From contig NZ_JAAOYO010000003.1 of assembly GCF_011759505.1 (NCBI RefSeq), positions 62,001 through 126,000 of the forward strand: 64,000 nucleotides of DNA, written 5' to 3'. Both the position numbers and the translations under genes were made by a program. The notes under the pieces were generated by a model that saw nothing but the letters and a program-made list of their open reading frames with translations, was not told where the DNA came from and ran no database searches. This DNA comes from Curtobacterium salicis. Lineage in GTDB: Bacteria > Actinomycetota > Actinomycetes > Actinomycetales > Microbacteriaceae. Below are positions 38,343 through 47,067 of this stretch, piece after piece. The stretch's first letter is position 1; the number at the start of each line of letters is the position of its first letter.

Positions 38343-38417
38343 CCCGCAACACGCAAGGTGGGCGGTTGCTCGCAGCGGTACTCCGTTGCGGGGAGCCGCC
38401 CACCTTGCGTTTCGCGG
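38343..38417. repeat. Dispersed palindrome, copy 2
   Basis: A 75-bp partner of 7012-7087. The inner hairpin CGCAGCGG-TACT-CCGTTGCG is conserved, while the middle arms changed from AACGTGGG/CCCACGTT to AAGGTGGG/CCCACCTT, keeping pairing. It lies between phoU and the P-loop kinase, 18 bp before the latter's ATG. Confidence 0.8.
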
Positions 38418-38435
38418 AGGTGGGAGGATCGAGGC

Positions 38436-38978
38436 ATGGCCCAGGTCGCGATCATCGTCAACGGCATGCCCGGCTCCGGCAAGAGCACGGTGGGTGCCGC
38501 CCTCGCCGAGGTGCTCGGCTGCCCCTTCCTGTCGAAGGACCGGGTGAAGGAGCCACTGGCCGACATCGCCGGCCCGACGATCCCCTCGCGCACGCTCGGC
38601 GGGATCGCGATGGACACGCTGTGGTCCATGGCCGGAGCGGTCGAGAACGGGGTCGTCGTCGACGCCGTCCTGCTGCCGTCACGGGATCGGGACTTCCTGG
38701 AGGCCGGGCTCGCCACCGCCGGTTCGCCGCGCGTCGTCGAGGTGTGGTGCGACGTCGACCGGGCGACCGCCGAGGCCCGACTGCGGGACCGCTACGAGCC
38801 GGGCACGATGCCGATCCGCCACGAGGTGCACGGTGACCTCGCCGACGTGCTGGCGTTCTGGGACGAGCACGGGACCGCAGCCGGACCGGTCGGCGTGGGG
38901 CCGGTCGTCCGCGTGCAGACCGCGCAGCCCTACGACGTCGGAGCCCTCGTGCAGGAGATCGCCGCGCACTTCGGCTGA
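38436..38978 (+). CDS. P-loop kinase-like protein (AAA_33 type)
   Basis: A 180-residue P-loop protein: Walker A IIVNGMPGSGKSTVGAAL at the N-terminus, LSKDRVKEPL, and a lid region with Arg-rich segment (DRATAEARLRDRY). It resembles gluconate-kinase or zeta-toxin-like small-molecule kinases, but no substrate is clear. The upstream palindrome may affect its expression. The stop codon TGA starts a 16-bp tandem repeat. Confidence 0.75.
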   Translation: MAQVAIIVNGMPGSGKSTVGAALAEVLGCPFLSKDRVKEPLADIAGPTIPSRTLGGIAMDTLWSMAGAVENGVVVDAVLLPSRDRDFLEAGLATAGSPRVVEVWCDVDRATAEARLRDRYEPGTMPIRHEVHGDLADVLAFWDEHGTAAGPVGVGPVVRVQTAQPYDVGALVQEIAAHFG

Positions 38979-39039
38979 CGCCCGAGACGGCCGACGCCCG
39001 AGACAGCTGACGCCGGAGACGGCTGACGCTGGAGACGGC
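38976..39039. repeat. 16-bp tandem repeat x4 beginning at a stop codon
   Basis: TGACGCCCGAGACGGC and variants at 38976, 38992, 39008 and 39024. The first TGA is the stop of the P-loop kinase gene. The last unit's GGAGACGGC forms the base of the following terminator arm. Confidence 0.9.
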
Positions 39040-39082
39040 TGTGGCGCGGGGCGTCTCGGCACCCCGCGCCACAGCCGTCTCC
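39031..39082. terminator. Bidirectional terminator between kinase and gpmA
   Basis: Perfect 21-bp arms (39031-39051, 39062-39082), 10-base loop, between convergent genes. Confidence 0.88.
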
Positions 39083-39103
39083 GCTCCCGAAGGTACGTCC
39101 GGA

Positions 39104-39850
39104 CTACTTCTTCGCGCCCTGGGCGGCGACCGCCGCGGCACCGGCGGCAGCGGCCTCGGGGTCGAGGTAGTACGCGGGCTTCGTCGGACGGAACTCGTCG
39201 TCGAGCTCGTAGACGAGCGGGATGCCCGTGGGGATGTTGAGCCCGGCGATGTCGTCGTCCGAGATGCCGTCGAGGTGCTTCACCAGCGCCCGCAGCGAGT
39301 TGCCGTGCGCCGTGACGAGGACCGTCTTGCCCGCGCCGAGGTCCGCCGTGATGTCGGACTCCCAGTAGGGCAGCAGTCGGTCGATGACGAGCTTCAGGGA
39401 CTCGGTGCGGGGCAGCTGGTCGCCGAGGTCCGCGTACCGGCGGTCGTGGGCCTGCGACCACTCGGCGTCGTCCGCGATGGGGGGCGGCGGGACGTCGAAC
39501 GAACGGCGCCACTCCATGAACTGCTGCTCGCCGTACTGCTCGAGCGTCTGCGCCTTGTCCTTGCCCTGCAGGTCGCCGTAGTGCCGCTCGTTGAGGCGCC
39601 AGTCACGCTTCACGGGCAGCCAGGCCAGGTCCGCCTCGAGCAGGGCGATGTCGGCCGTCTGGATCGCCCGGGTCAGCAGCGACGTGTAGAGGACGTCGGG
39701 GACGATGCCGGACTCGGCGATGAGACTGCCGGCCCGCTTCGCCTCCTTCTCGCCGAGCTCCGAGAGCCGGACGTCGACCCAACCGGTGAACAGGTTCTTC
39801 TGGTTCCAGTCACTGTTGCCGTGACGGAGCAGGACGAGCGTGGAGGTCAT
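39104..39850 (-). CDS. gpmA: 2,3-bisphosphoglycerate-dependent phosphoglycerate mutase
   Basis: A 248-residue glycolytic enzyme (3-phosphoglycerate to 2-phosphoglycerate). Phospho-His in [31 protein letters not shown], second His in [17 protein letters not shown]. Full length. TAGACT lies seven bases before the ATG without Shine-Dalgarno. Its closeness to senX3-regX3 matches mycobacteria (recalled). Confidence 0.96.
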   Translation of the reverse strand: MTSTLVLLRHGNSDWNQKNLFTGWVDVRLSELGEKEAKRAGSLIAESGIVPDVLYTSLLTRAIQTADIALLEADLAWLPVKRDWRLNERHYGDLQGKDKAQTLEQYGEQQFMEWRRSFDVPPPPIADDAEWSQAHDRRYADLGDQLPRTESLKLVIDRLLPYWESDITADLGAGKTVLVTAHGNSLRALVKHLDGISDDDIAGLNIPTGIPLVYELDDEFRPTKPAYYLDPEAAAAGAAAVAAQGAKK

Positions 39851-39894
39851 GCGTCCGAGTCTACCGAGCGGTGCTCCACCCGTACCCTGGTCCC

Positions 39895-40683
39895 ATGCCC
39901 GGGAAGTCCTCGCCGATCGGCACCGTCACCCGCGGGACGACCGGGCACAACCGCCTCCGCCGGGTCGACCGCTGGATCGCGACGCTCCCCGTCCTGCGCC
40001 GGACGGACGACCCGCTCGTCGCGGACGTCGGGTACGGGGCGAGCCCGACGACGACGCTCGAACTCCGCGACCGTCTGGCCCGGGTCCGACCCGACGTCGA
40101 GGTCACCGGCATCGAGATCGAACCCTCCCGTGTGGCCCTCGCGAACGCCGGGACCCGCGACGGCGTGACGTTCCGCCTCGGCGGCTTCGAGACGCCGACT
40201 CCGGGCGGCCGGCAGCCGGCGGTGATCCGCGCCTTCAACGTGCTCCGGCAGTACGACGAGTCGGCGGTGGTCGGCGCGTGGCGGATCATGCAGGACCGAC
40301 TGCAGCCCGGCGGGCAGCTCGTCGAGGGCACCTGCAACGAGGTCGGCCGGGTCGCGTCCTGGGTGACGCTCGACGTCGACGGGCCGCACACGTTCACCCT
40401 CGCCCTGCGCCTGGCCGGCCTCGACGTGCCGAGCATCGTCGCCGAGCGACTGCCGAAGGCGCTCATCCACCGCAACGTCCCGGGCGAACGGGTGCACGGG
40501 TTCCTCCGCGACCTCGACCTGGCGTGGGCCGTCGCGGCACCGCTCGGCACGTACGGTCCGCGGCAGCGGTGGATCGCGACGGCGCGGGGAATGCGCGACC
40601 GCGGCTGGCCGGTCCTGCACGGCACGACGCGCTGGCGGCTCGGGGAGCTCAGCGTCCCCTGGTCCGCGGTGACTCCCGCCTGA
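39895..40683 (+). CDS. SAM-dependent methyltransferase-like protein
   Basis: A 262-residue class I Rossmann protein: [17 protein letters not shown] is the SAM loop, [14 protein letters not shown] the acidic motif II, and [19 protein letters not shown] follows. The target is unknown. The ATG at 39895 has TACCCT exactly six bases upstream (leaderless). It is divergent from gpmA. Confidence 0.8.
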   Translation: MPGKSSPIGTVTRGTTGHNRLRRVDRWIATLPVLRRTDDPLVADVGYGASPTTTLELRDRLARVRPDVEVTGIEIEPSRVALANAGTRDGVTFRLGGFETPTPGGRQPAVIRAFNVLRQYDESAVVGAWRIMQDRLQPGGQLVEGTCNEVGRVASWVTLDVDGPHTFTLALRLAGLDVPSIVAERLPKALIHRNVPGERVHGFLRDLDLAWAVAAPLGTYGPRQRWIATARGMRDRGWPVLHGTTRWRLGELSVPWSAVTPA

Positions 40684-40728
40684 CGCGCCCGTCTCCCGCG
40701 GTCCGCGTCGCGGCCGGGAGGCACGCTG

Positions 40729-40790
40729 GACACCGGTGTTCGTCGAACGCGCCGCGGATGGTCGCGGCGCGACGGACGAACACCGGTGTC
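40729..40790. terminator. Nested terminator hairpin between convergent genes
   Basis: Outer perfect 16-bp arms (40729-40744, 40775-40790), each containing ACACCGGTGT (itself a palindrome), and inner 8-bp arms GCGCCGCG/CGCGGCGC (40749-40756, 40763-40770). Confidence 0.8.
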
Positions 40791-40825
40791 TTGCCGAGGT
40801 CGCCGGCCGCGCGGGGCGGGGCGGG

Positions 40826-41902
40826 TCAGGGGCGGCGGACCGCTCCGAGGCGCGGCAACCGCGGGACGTCCGCCGTCGCACCGGCACCTGGCGGGACGAT
40901 GACCTGCTGCGCCGCGGTCACGACGACGTCGTCGGTGGCGAGGGTGAGCACGGCCGCCGGGTCGAGGGACCGCTTGACGACCGCGAGCCCGACCGGACCG
41001 AGTTCGTGGTGCGTGGCCGACGCGACGAGCCGCCCGACCTCGGTGTCGTCGAGCATCACCGGGGTGCCGGGCGACGGCACGACACCGTCCGAGCCGTCGA
41101 GGTGCAGCATCACCAGGCGTCGCGGCGGGCGTCCGAGGTTGTGGACCTTCGCGACGGTCTCCTGCCCGCGGTAGCAGCCCTTCGACAGGTGCACGGCGGA
41201 ACGGAGCCAGTCGAGCTCGTGCGGGATCGTCCGCTCGTCCACGTCGGACAGCGAGGGACGCCAGGCGGCGATCCGCAGGGCCTCGAGCGCGAGGAGGCCG
41301 GCGGCGGGGACGTCCGACGCGGCGACCTGGGCAGCGGTGTCGGGCGTGACCACGGCGATGCGGAGGGTCCAGTCGGAGCCGGGGTGGGCCTCCTGGTCGG
41401 CGTAGCCCCACCCGCCGGGCGTGACGGACGCCCACGGGTCGGTCCAGGTCGCCAGCGGCTCGGTGCCCCGCAGCGGGTCGGCGCCGTCGAACCAGCCGAG
41501 GGTCGCGAGCGCGTCCGAGCGGTCGGTGACCTCGACCCGCAGCATGAACCGCATCGAGGACAGCCAGGCGGCGAGGGGCTCGGCGTCGGCCGGCTCGGTG
41601 AGCAGCCACACGGTCTCGCCGTCGTCGACCACACGGGCCGCGTGCTCCACCCGACCGGAGGCGTCCAGCACCAGAGTCTCGGTGCTCACCCCCGGAGCCA
41701 GGCCGAGCAGCAGCTGCGAGGTGATCGAGTTCAGCCAGGACAGCCGGTCCGGGCCGGACACCGTGACGACGCCCAGTCCGAGTTCCACGACCGCGCGCCC
41801 GCGGGCGAGCAGACGCTGCTCGCCGAGGGGGTTGCCGAAGTGGGCGGCCGGCCCGGCGGCGGAGGCGACGAACCCGTCACGGACAGCGAACGGCGAGGTC
41901 AT
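40826..41902 (-). CDS. ygfZ: Folate-binding YgfZ/GcvT-like protein
   Basis: A 358-residue aminomethyltransferase-fold protein of the YgfZ family, which uses tetrahydrofolate to support Fe-S cluster maintenance. The signature KGCYxGQE appears as SKGCYRGQETVAK (about residue 240), and LSWLNSITSQLL is the N-terminal folate region. Its ATG overlaps the nitrobindin stop codon (TGATG). Confidence 0.9.
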   Translation of the reverse strand: MTSPFAVRDGFVASAAGPAAHFGNPLGEQRLLARGRAVVELGLGVVTVSGPDRLSWLNSITSQLLLGLAPGVSTETLVLDASGRVEHAARVVDDGETVWLLTEPADAEPLAAWLSSMRFMLRVEVTDRSDALATLGWFDGADPLRGTEPLATWTDPWASVTPGGWGYADQEAHPGSDWTLRIAVVTPDTAAQVAASDVPAAGLLALEALRIAAWRPSLSDVDERTIPHELDWLRSAVHLSKGCYRGQETVAKVHNLGRPPRRLVMLHLDGSDGVVPSPGTPVMLDDTEVGRLVASATHHELGPVGLAVVKRSLDPAAVLTLATDDVVVTAAQQVIVPPGAGATADVPRLPRLGAVRRP

Positions 41903-42504
41903 CAGTCGACCTTCGCGAGCTGCCCCGAGGCGTGCGAGGTGAGTTCCCGTCCGAGGGCGGCGATGTCCCACGCCCAGAAGAGCTTGCCCTCGACCAGTCC
42001 GTACATGCGGGTGGCGGCCGAGTACTCCTTCGCGTTGGCGGAGCGCATCACGGCGTCGGTGGCCAGGTCGATGCGACCCTGCTTGACCCGCCCCACGTAG
42101 AGCTCGTTGACGCCGGTCGGGTGGATGATCGCCGCTTCGACGTCGAAGCCGTTCGCCTGGTTGCGCAGGGTCTCGACGCTCTGCGTGGTCGAGAACGGCA
42201 CCGGGCCGTCGCCGAGCAGCAGCGCGGGGCCACGGTCGCCCGGTTCGGACGGCCGGTCGAGCCTCCAGTAGCCCATCTCGGCGGCGAGCGGCGTGTGGCC
42301 GTCGTCGAGCAACCACGTCGTCGAGGAGTAGTTGAGGTACGGCAGTCCGTCGTGGCTGAAGCTCACGCGCTGACCGAACTCGTACGTCCGCACCTCGTCG
42401 TCCTCGCCCACGGGGTACTCGACGACGCCGGTGCCCTCCCAGACGCCGACCAGCCACGACAGTGGGACGAGTTCGGCGGACAGGCCCTCGGGGAGTTCGA
42501 TCAC
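41902..42504 (-). CDS. Nitrobindin-like heme protein (FABP-like beta barrel)
   Basis: A 200-residue protein of the DUF1794/nitrobindin family. LSWLVGVWEGTGVVEYP carries the GxWxGxG signature, and the C-terminal region LYVGRVKQGR...AKEYSAATRMYGLVEGKL is typical. Family members bind heme and act on peroxynitrite. Its GTG overlaps the stop of the 38-residue gene (GTGA), so it is the middle gene of a coupled trio. Confidence 0.87.
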   Translation of the reverse strand: MIELPEGLSAELVPLSWLVGVWEGTGVVEYPVGEDDEVRTYEFGQRVSFSHDGLPYLNYSSTTWLLDDGHTPLAAEMGYWRLDRPSEPGDRGPALLLGDGPVPFSTTQSVETLRNQANGFDVEAAIIHPTGVNELYVGRVKQGRIDLATDAVMRSANAKEYSAATRMYGLVEGKLFWAWDIAALGRELTSHASGQLAKVD

Positions 42505-42617
42505 CGCTGGCCCTTGAAGAGCTTGACGACGACGGTCACCGAGATGAAGGCGATCGCGAGCGACGCCAGGCCCAGCAGGCCCACGTAGAAGAGCTCGAGC
42601 GCAAGCAGCGAATCCAT
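42501..42617 (-). CDS. 38-residue single-span membrane microprotein
   Basis: ATG 42615-42617 to TGA 42501-42503 encodes MDSLLALELFYVGLLGLASL followed by AIAFISVTVVVKLFKGQR. A single transmembrane helix (about residues 8-31) is followed by a short positively charged C-terminus, predicting an N-out or N-in anchor. Evidence for coding: four-base GTGA overlap with nitrobindin, and TAGACT exactly six bases before the ATG, matching the leaderless pattern of other genes here. Function unknown. Confidence 0.7.
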   Translation of the reverse strand: MDSLLALELFYVGLLGLASLAIAFISVTVVVKLFKGQR

Positions 42618-42674
42618 GCCGGAAGTCTACGCGGACCGGGCCGGGAAGCCAGGAGGCTCAGCGCACCGGCAGGA

Positions 42675-42980
42675 TCAGCGCACGAGCAGGATCAGCGCGG
42701 TCACGAAGACGACCACGAACGACCCCGACGACGCGATGCTGATCCGCTCCACCAGGCCGTCCTTCGTCTGCGTGGCCAGTTGCAGGACGAAGCTGACGAA
42801 CACGGCCGCGACGAAGACGAGCAGCAGCCAGGCGAAGGAGTCCTTCTGCGTCAGGGTGAGCACGAGCACCGACCCGACGACCGCGAGCAACCACACCGGC
42901 ACGACCGACGTCAGCCGCAGCCGGCGCTGGCTCGGCACGACTTCCGGGTCGGGGCCCACGGGGTCCGTCGTCTCGCTCAC
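42675..42980 (-). CDS. Small membrane protein, three helices
   Basis: A 101-residue protein with a hydrophilic N-terminus and three hydrophobic helices (about residues 24-42, 48-68 and 80-100). The GTG start at 42978-42980 has CATGAT exactly six bases upstream. No family was recognised with confidence. It diverges from glnR. Confidence 0.65.
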   Translation of the reverse strand: MSETTDPVGPDPEVVPSQRRLRLTSVVPVWLLAVVGSVLVLTLTQKDSFAWLLLVFVAAVFVSFVLQLATQTKDGLVERISIASSGSFVVVFVTALILLVR

Positions 42981-43078
42981 CTCCCCATCATGACAGTCGC
43001 CTGCTGCACCGTCCGTCCGGGTGGGTTCCCCGGGCTCACTAGGATGGCGCAACGACGTCTTCTCCCTCTGGAGGTCCT

Positions 43079-43759
43079 GTGGCACAGCTCCTGGTACTCA
43101 CCTCGGCCGCGCCCGGCGACGTCCTGCCGAGCCTCGGCCTGCTGAGCCACCGGATCCGGCACGTGCCCGCCGAGGCAGCACAGCTCGTCAACGCACCGCA
43201 GAGCGACCTGATGTTCGTCGACGCCCGCACCGACCTGGTCAGTGCGAAGGCCCTCTGCAAGATCCTCGCCACCAGCGGTTCGACGACACCCGTCGTGCTC
43301 GTCGTGACCGAGGGCGGCCTCACGGCCGTGACGACCGAGTGGAGCATCGACGACGTCGTGCTCGAGTCCGCCGGTCCCGCCGAGGTCGACGCCCGCATCC
43401 GTCTGAACGCCGGTCGCGCCTCGAAGAACCAGACCGGGTCGAAGATCCAGGCCTCCGGCGTGGTCATCGACGAGGCGAGCTACTCCGCGAAGGTCCGCGG
43501 GCGGCCGCTCGACCTGACCTTCAAGGAGTTCGAGCTCCTCCGCTTCTTCGCCACGCACCCCGCCCGGGTGTTCACCCGCGAGCAGCTGCTCAGCGAGGTC
43601 TGGGGCTACGACTACTTCGGTGGCACCCGGACCGTCGACGTCCACGTCCGACGACTGCGCGCGAAGCTCGGCGACCTCGAGTCCCTCATCGGCACCGTCC
43701 GCAACGTCGGCTACCGCTTCAACGTGCACGACGACGACGACCGCGCGCAGGGTCAGTAG
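43079..43759 (+). CDS. glnR: GlnR-type nitrogen regulator (atypical OmpR receiver)
   Basis: A 226-residue protein very close to actinobacterial Gln[56 protein letters not shown], and the winged helix [13 protein letters not shown]...[24 protein letters not shown]. GlnR receivers keep one Asp (here in FVDARTD) but work without a partner kinase. It controls ammonium assimilation. GGAGG precedes the GTG; TAGGAT at 43040-43045 is a likely -10. The glnR-mshD order is shared with mycobacteria (recalled). Confidence 0.93.
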   Translation: MAQLLVLTSAAPGDVLPSLGLLSHRIRHVPAEAAQLVNAPQSDLMFVDARTDLVSAKALCKILATSGSTTPVVLVVTEGGLTAVTTEWSIDDVVLESAGPAEVDARIRLNAGRASKNQTGSKIQASGVVIDEASYSAKVRGRPLDLTFKEFELLRFFATHPARVFTREQLLSEVWGYDYFGGTRTVDVHVRRLRAKLGDLESLIGTVRNVGYRFNVHDDDDRAQGQ

Positions 43760-44580
43760 TGCTCGCGATCGTCGAACAGCTCGCCGACGCCGCGGTCGCG
43801 GACGGCGAGGCTCCCCCGTTCTCCGACCAGACCCTCGTCGACCTGCGCACCGGCCGTGCCCACGTCCTCGGTGACGACACCGGCGTCGCGGTCGTCCGCG
43901 ACGGTGAGGTCGAGGTCCTCGTCCACCGGGAGGCACGGGGGCGCGGCATCGGGACCCGTCTCGTCGAGCAGGTGCTCGCCCTCGCGGACCCCCCGACGCG
44001 TGCCTGGGCACACGGCGACCACCCCGCCGCCCGTGCCCTCGCGGCCCGCTCGGGCTGGTCCGCGGAGCGGACGCTGCTGCAGCTGCGCGCACCGGTGCCG
44101 ACGACGGCGGCCGACCCGGGCCTCCCGGCCGGCTACCGTCTCGACGCGTTCCGGGCCGGGTCGACCGAGGACGAGACCGACTGGCTCGCCCTGAACGCGG
44201 CGGCATTCGCGTCGCACCCCGAGCAGGGACGGATGACGCTCGACGACCTGCGGGCACGCGAGTCCGACGCCTGGTTCTCCGGCGACGACCTCGTCCTGCT
44301 GCGTGACGCCGACGGCCGGCTGGCGGGATCCTGCTGGCTCAAGGTCGAGGACGGCGTCGGCGAGTACTACGCCGTGGCCGTCCGGCCGGACCTGCAGGGG
44401 ACGGGCCTCGGCGGCGTGCTCATGCGCGCCGGAGCAGCACGGCTCGTCGACCGCGGTCTGCATGCCGTGGCGCTCTACGTCGAGGGCGACAACGCTCCCG
44501 CACTGGCGCTGTACCGCCGCCAGGGGTTCGTCGACCACAGCATCGACGTCCAGTACGCGGCGCCGACGACCGGCCGGTAA
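43759..44580 (+). CDS. mshD: Mycothiol synthase
   Basis: A 273-residue protein with two GNAT domains; the last step of mycothiol synthesis acetylates Cys-GlcN-Ins. HREARGRGIGTRLVEQVL (first domain) and AVRPDLQGTGLGGVLMRAG with ALYVEGDNAPALALYRRQGF (second domain) are acetyl-CoA motifs. The GTG overlaps the glnR stop (TAGTG). Its presence confirms an actinobacterial host. Confidence 0.92.
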   Translation: MLAIVEQLADAAVADGEAPPFSDQTLVDLRTGRAHVLGDDTGVAVVRDGEVEVLVHREARGRGIGTRLVEQVLALADPPTRAWAHGDHPAARALAARSGWSAERTLLQLRAPVPTTAADPGLPAGYRLDAFRAGSTEDETDWLALNAAAFASHPEQGRMTLDDLRARESDAWFSGDDLVLLRDADGRLAGSCWLKVEDGVGEYYAVAVRPDLQGTGLGGVLMRAGAARLVDRGLHAVALYVEGDNAPALALYRRQGFVDHSIDVQYAAPTTGR

Positions 44581-44626
44581 CATGGAGCGTCGGTGACGCA
44601 CCGACGTTCGTGGGTTCGGGGGATCT

Positions 44627-46813
44627 GTGGCGCAGGACGGCCAGCACTCGCAGTACGGCAAGGGGGAGCCACTCGGCGCGTCCTACCGCCTGGTGGAGCT
44701 CCTCGGGACGGGTGCGTCCGGCGAGGTCTGGCGCACCGAGCACACCGCGACCGGTGAGCAGTTCGCCGCCAAGCTGTTGCGGGCCGAGCTCGCCGCCGAA
44801 CCCGACGTCGTCGAACGCTTCGTCCGGGAACGCTCGGTGCTGCTGGCGCTCGACCACCCCTCCGTCGTCCGCGTCCGGGACCTCGTCGTCGAGGGCGACC
44901 GGCTGGCGATCGTCATGGACCTGGTCAGCGGCGGATCGGCACGCGACCTGCTGCTCGACGTCGGCACGCTGGCGCCACGCGACGCCCTGACCATCACCGC
45001 CGAGACGCTCGACGCCCTCGCCGCCGCACACGAGCGGGACGTCAGCCACCGGGACGTGAAGCCCGACAACGTCCTGCTCGACCACCGGTGGACCCCGGGC
45101 AGCACGGGTGACGTCCGGGTGTCGGACTTCGGCATCGCCTCGGTCGTGGCCGAACGCGACCGGAAGACCACCGGACTCCTCGGCACGCCGCAGTACATGG
45201 CGCCGGAGTCGATCAGCCAGGGTCGCTCCGGTCCTGCTGCCGACGTCTACGGTGCCGGCGTCATGCTCTACGAGTTGCTCGCCGGACGGACGCCGTTCGC
45301 CGGGCCGGGCACCGACTTCGCGGTCGCGTACCGGCACGTGACCTCCACCCCGCCGCGGCTCGACGTGCCCGACGCCCTCTGGGCCGCGCTGTCGTCGATG
45401 CTGGCGAAGGACCCCGCCGCGCGTCCGTCAGCGGTCGACGCCGCCGCGACCCTCCGGAGACTCGCCCGCGCACTGCGGGACGCTCCGGCGCTGGCCAGGG
45501 TCGAGGACCCGGACACGTTCGACGAGGTCGAGCGGCCGGCGACGGTCGTGCGCGGCGGCCTCGCCGGCGGCCTCGCCGGTGGTGGATCCGGCAGCGCCGA
45601 CGCCGGTGCCCGTCCCGGTCCCGCCGGGGGCGCGCTCGAGTCCACGGGGGACGGCCCCGTCGAACCGGAGCCCGAGCTCGGCCCCGCCGGGTCCCAGACC
45701 GTCATCCGACCGTTGGCACGCCCCGTGCTCCCCGCCACCCCGGCCGACGTCGAGACCCCGCGGCGCCGCGTCTCCCGCCCCGACTGGCTGACGAACCGCA
45801 TGCTCCTGCTCGGCCTGCTCGGGATCGTCCTGGTCGTCGTGCTCGTCATCGCGGCCGTGGTGTGGCTGCCCGGCAGTGGGAAGAAGCAGCCCGCGGGCGG
45901 CGCGACCACCGCGCAGAGCGCCAGCGCCTACGAGCAGGACCGACCGCTGCCCACCGGACTGACCACCACGCGCAAGGCGGTGGTGGACGCGTCCGCCGGG
46001 ACCGTCGAGCTCTCGATCACCTACGCCGCGCAGACCGCTCCGCTGACCGGACCCCTGCTCGAGGTCCTGCCGGCCGCCGCGGAGGGCGCCGACTGCCCGG
46101 CCGTCACCTGGGACGGCGAGGGTGTCATGGCGAAACGGAACCAACCGTCGTTGACCGGCGTCGACACACCCTGTGCGTGGAGCCTGTCGGGTCTGGACAT
46201 CGAAGCCGGCGGGTCCGTCACCGTGCAGGCGACCGTGCCGGCGGACGCGATCGAGGGTGGGCCGTCCGGGTCCGGCTCGTCCGGGTCCGGCTCGTCCGGG
46301 TCCGGCTCGTCCGGGTCCGGCTCGTCCGGGTCCGGCTCGTCCGGGTCCGGCTCGTCCGGGGCTGCCGGCTCCGGGTCGGGTGGTTCGGCCCTGCAGGAGT
46401 GGCTCGACGGGGTCGGCGCCGCCACCACCGCCGCCGTCAGCGACCAGTCCGTGAACGGGACCGCGTACCCGGTGCAGCGGCTGCAGGGCATCGACGTCCG
46501 CACCCCGGACCGCAGCGTCAGTCAGACCACCCTGCCCGTCACCCTCGTGCCGGTGTGGCCGAGCGGCGCGGACGAACTCAACCCGCTCTACCGCAGCCCG
46601 AGCACCGGTCGGCCGTCGGAGATGCTCGTCGACGTCGCCGGCGGTGAGTCCGGTGTCCGGTTCGCCGACGGCTGCTCCGGAGCGTTGGCGGTGTCGTCTG
46701 ACGGGCTCGTCGTGACCGCACTGTCGGTGGCGCCGACCTGCACGGTGCGAGCGACCGTCGGGAACTTCACGAACCTCGAGAGCGACCCCTTCGGGATCAC
46801 CACGCGCGACTGA
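44627..46813 (+). CDS. Transmembrane Ser/Thr protein kinase
   Basis: A 728-residue PknB-type kinase. Glycine loop LLGTGASGEV, Lys in FAAKLL, catalytic loop SHRDVKPDNVLL, DFG VSDFGIAS, APE YMAPES: all active-site residues are present, so this is an active kinase. The kinase domain ends near residue 285; a Pro/Gly-rich linker follows, one helix (RMLLLGLLGIVLVVVLVIAA, about residues 389-411), and an extracytoplasmic domain of about 310 residues interrupted by a Ser/Gly repeat. No PASTA domains. It is convergent with the EssC-like operon. TAACAT overlaps the mshD stop as a possible -10. Confidence 0.92.
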   Translation: MAQDGQHSQYGKGEPLGASYRLVELLGTGASGEVWRTEHTATGEQFAAKLLRAELAAEPDVVERFVRERSVLLALDHPSVVRVRDLVVEGDRLAIVMDLVSGGSARDLLLDVGTLAPRDALTITAETLDALAAAHERDVSHRDVKPDNVLLDHRWTPGSTGDVRVSDFGIASVVAERDRKTTGLLGTPQYMAPESISQGRSGPAADVYGAGVMLYELLAGRTPFAGPGTDFAVAYRHVTSTPPRLDVPDALWAALSSMLAKDPAARPSAVDAAATLRRLARALRDAPALARVEDPDTFDEVERPATVVRGGLAGGLAGGGSGSADAGARPGPAGGALESTGDGPVEPEPELGPAGSQTVIRPLARPVLPATPADVETPRRRVSRPDWLTNRMLLLGLLGIVLVVVLVIAAVVWLPGSGKKQPAGGATTAQSASAYEQDRPLPTGLTTTRKAVVDASAGTVELSITYAAQTAPLTGPLLEVLPAAAEGADCPAVTWDGEGVMAKRNQPSLTGVDTPCAWSLSGLDIEAGGSVTVQATVPADAIEGGPSGSGSSGSGSSGSGSSGSGSSGSGSSGSGSSGAAGSGSGGSALQEWLDGVGAATTAAVSDQSVNGTAYPVQRLQGIDVRTPDRSVSQTTLPVTLVPVWPSGADELNPLYRSPSTGRPSEMLVDVAGGESGVRFADGCSGALAVSSDGLVVTALSVAPTCTVRATVGNFTNLESDPFGITTRD
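46264..46353 (+). repeat. In-frame 15-bp repeat x6 in the kinase gene
   Basis: GTCCGGGTCCGGCTC repeated six times without change, encoding a Ser/Gly linker (about residues 546-576) in the extracytoplasmic part. The identity of the units suggests recent expansion and possible length variation between strains. Confidence 0.95.
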
Positions 46814-46847
46814 GGTCGGTGCGGGTGGTGCTGCCGGCGGGCCGCCG

Positions 46848-46887
46848 GACGGGAGGCGCGGGGTGGCGCCGGCGTGCGCCTCCCGTC
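46848..46887 (+). terminator. Terminator of the Ser/Thr kinase gene
   Basis: 12-bp arms GACGGGAGGCGC (46848-46859) and GCGCCTCCCGTC (46876-46887), the recurrent core. Confidence 0.8.
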
Positions 46888-46932
46888 GGCCGTGTGCGGT
46901 GTGCGGTGTGCCGTCGGCCGTGCGCCTGCGCC

Positions 46933-47017
46933 TGGGCGTCTGCGCGTCTGCGTCTGCGTCTGCGTCTGCGGGTCTGCGTCAGCGCGTCCGCGTCAGCGCG
47001 TCCGCGTCAGCGCGTCC
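46933..47017. repeat. GCGTCT and 14-bp tandem repeats between convergent genes
   Basis: A run of GCGTCT-like hexamers followed by GCGTCAGCGCGTCC at 46976, 46990 and 47004, then a GCGGCCGC-rich palindromic tail to about 47050. No gene fits here. Confidence 0.8.
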
Positions 47018-47067
47018 GCGGCCGCGGCCCGCGCGGCCGGCGCGGCCGCGGACGCTGGTCGGCTGGG

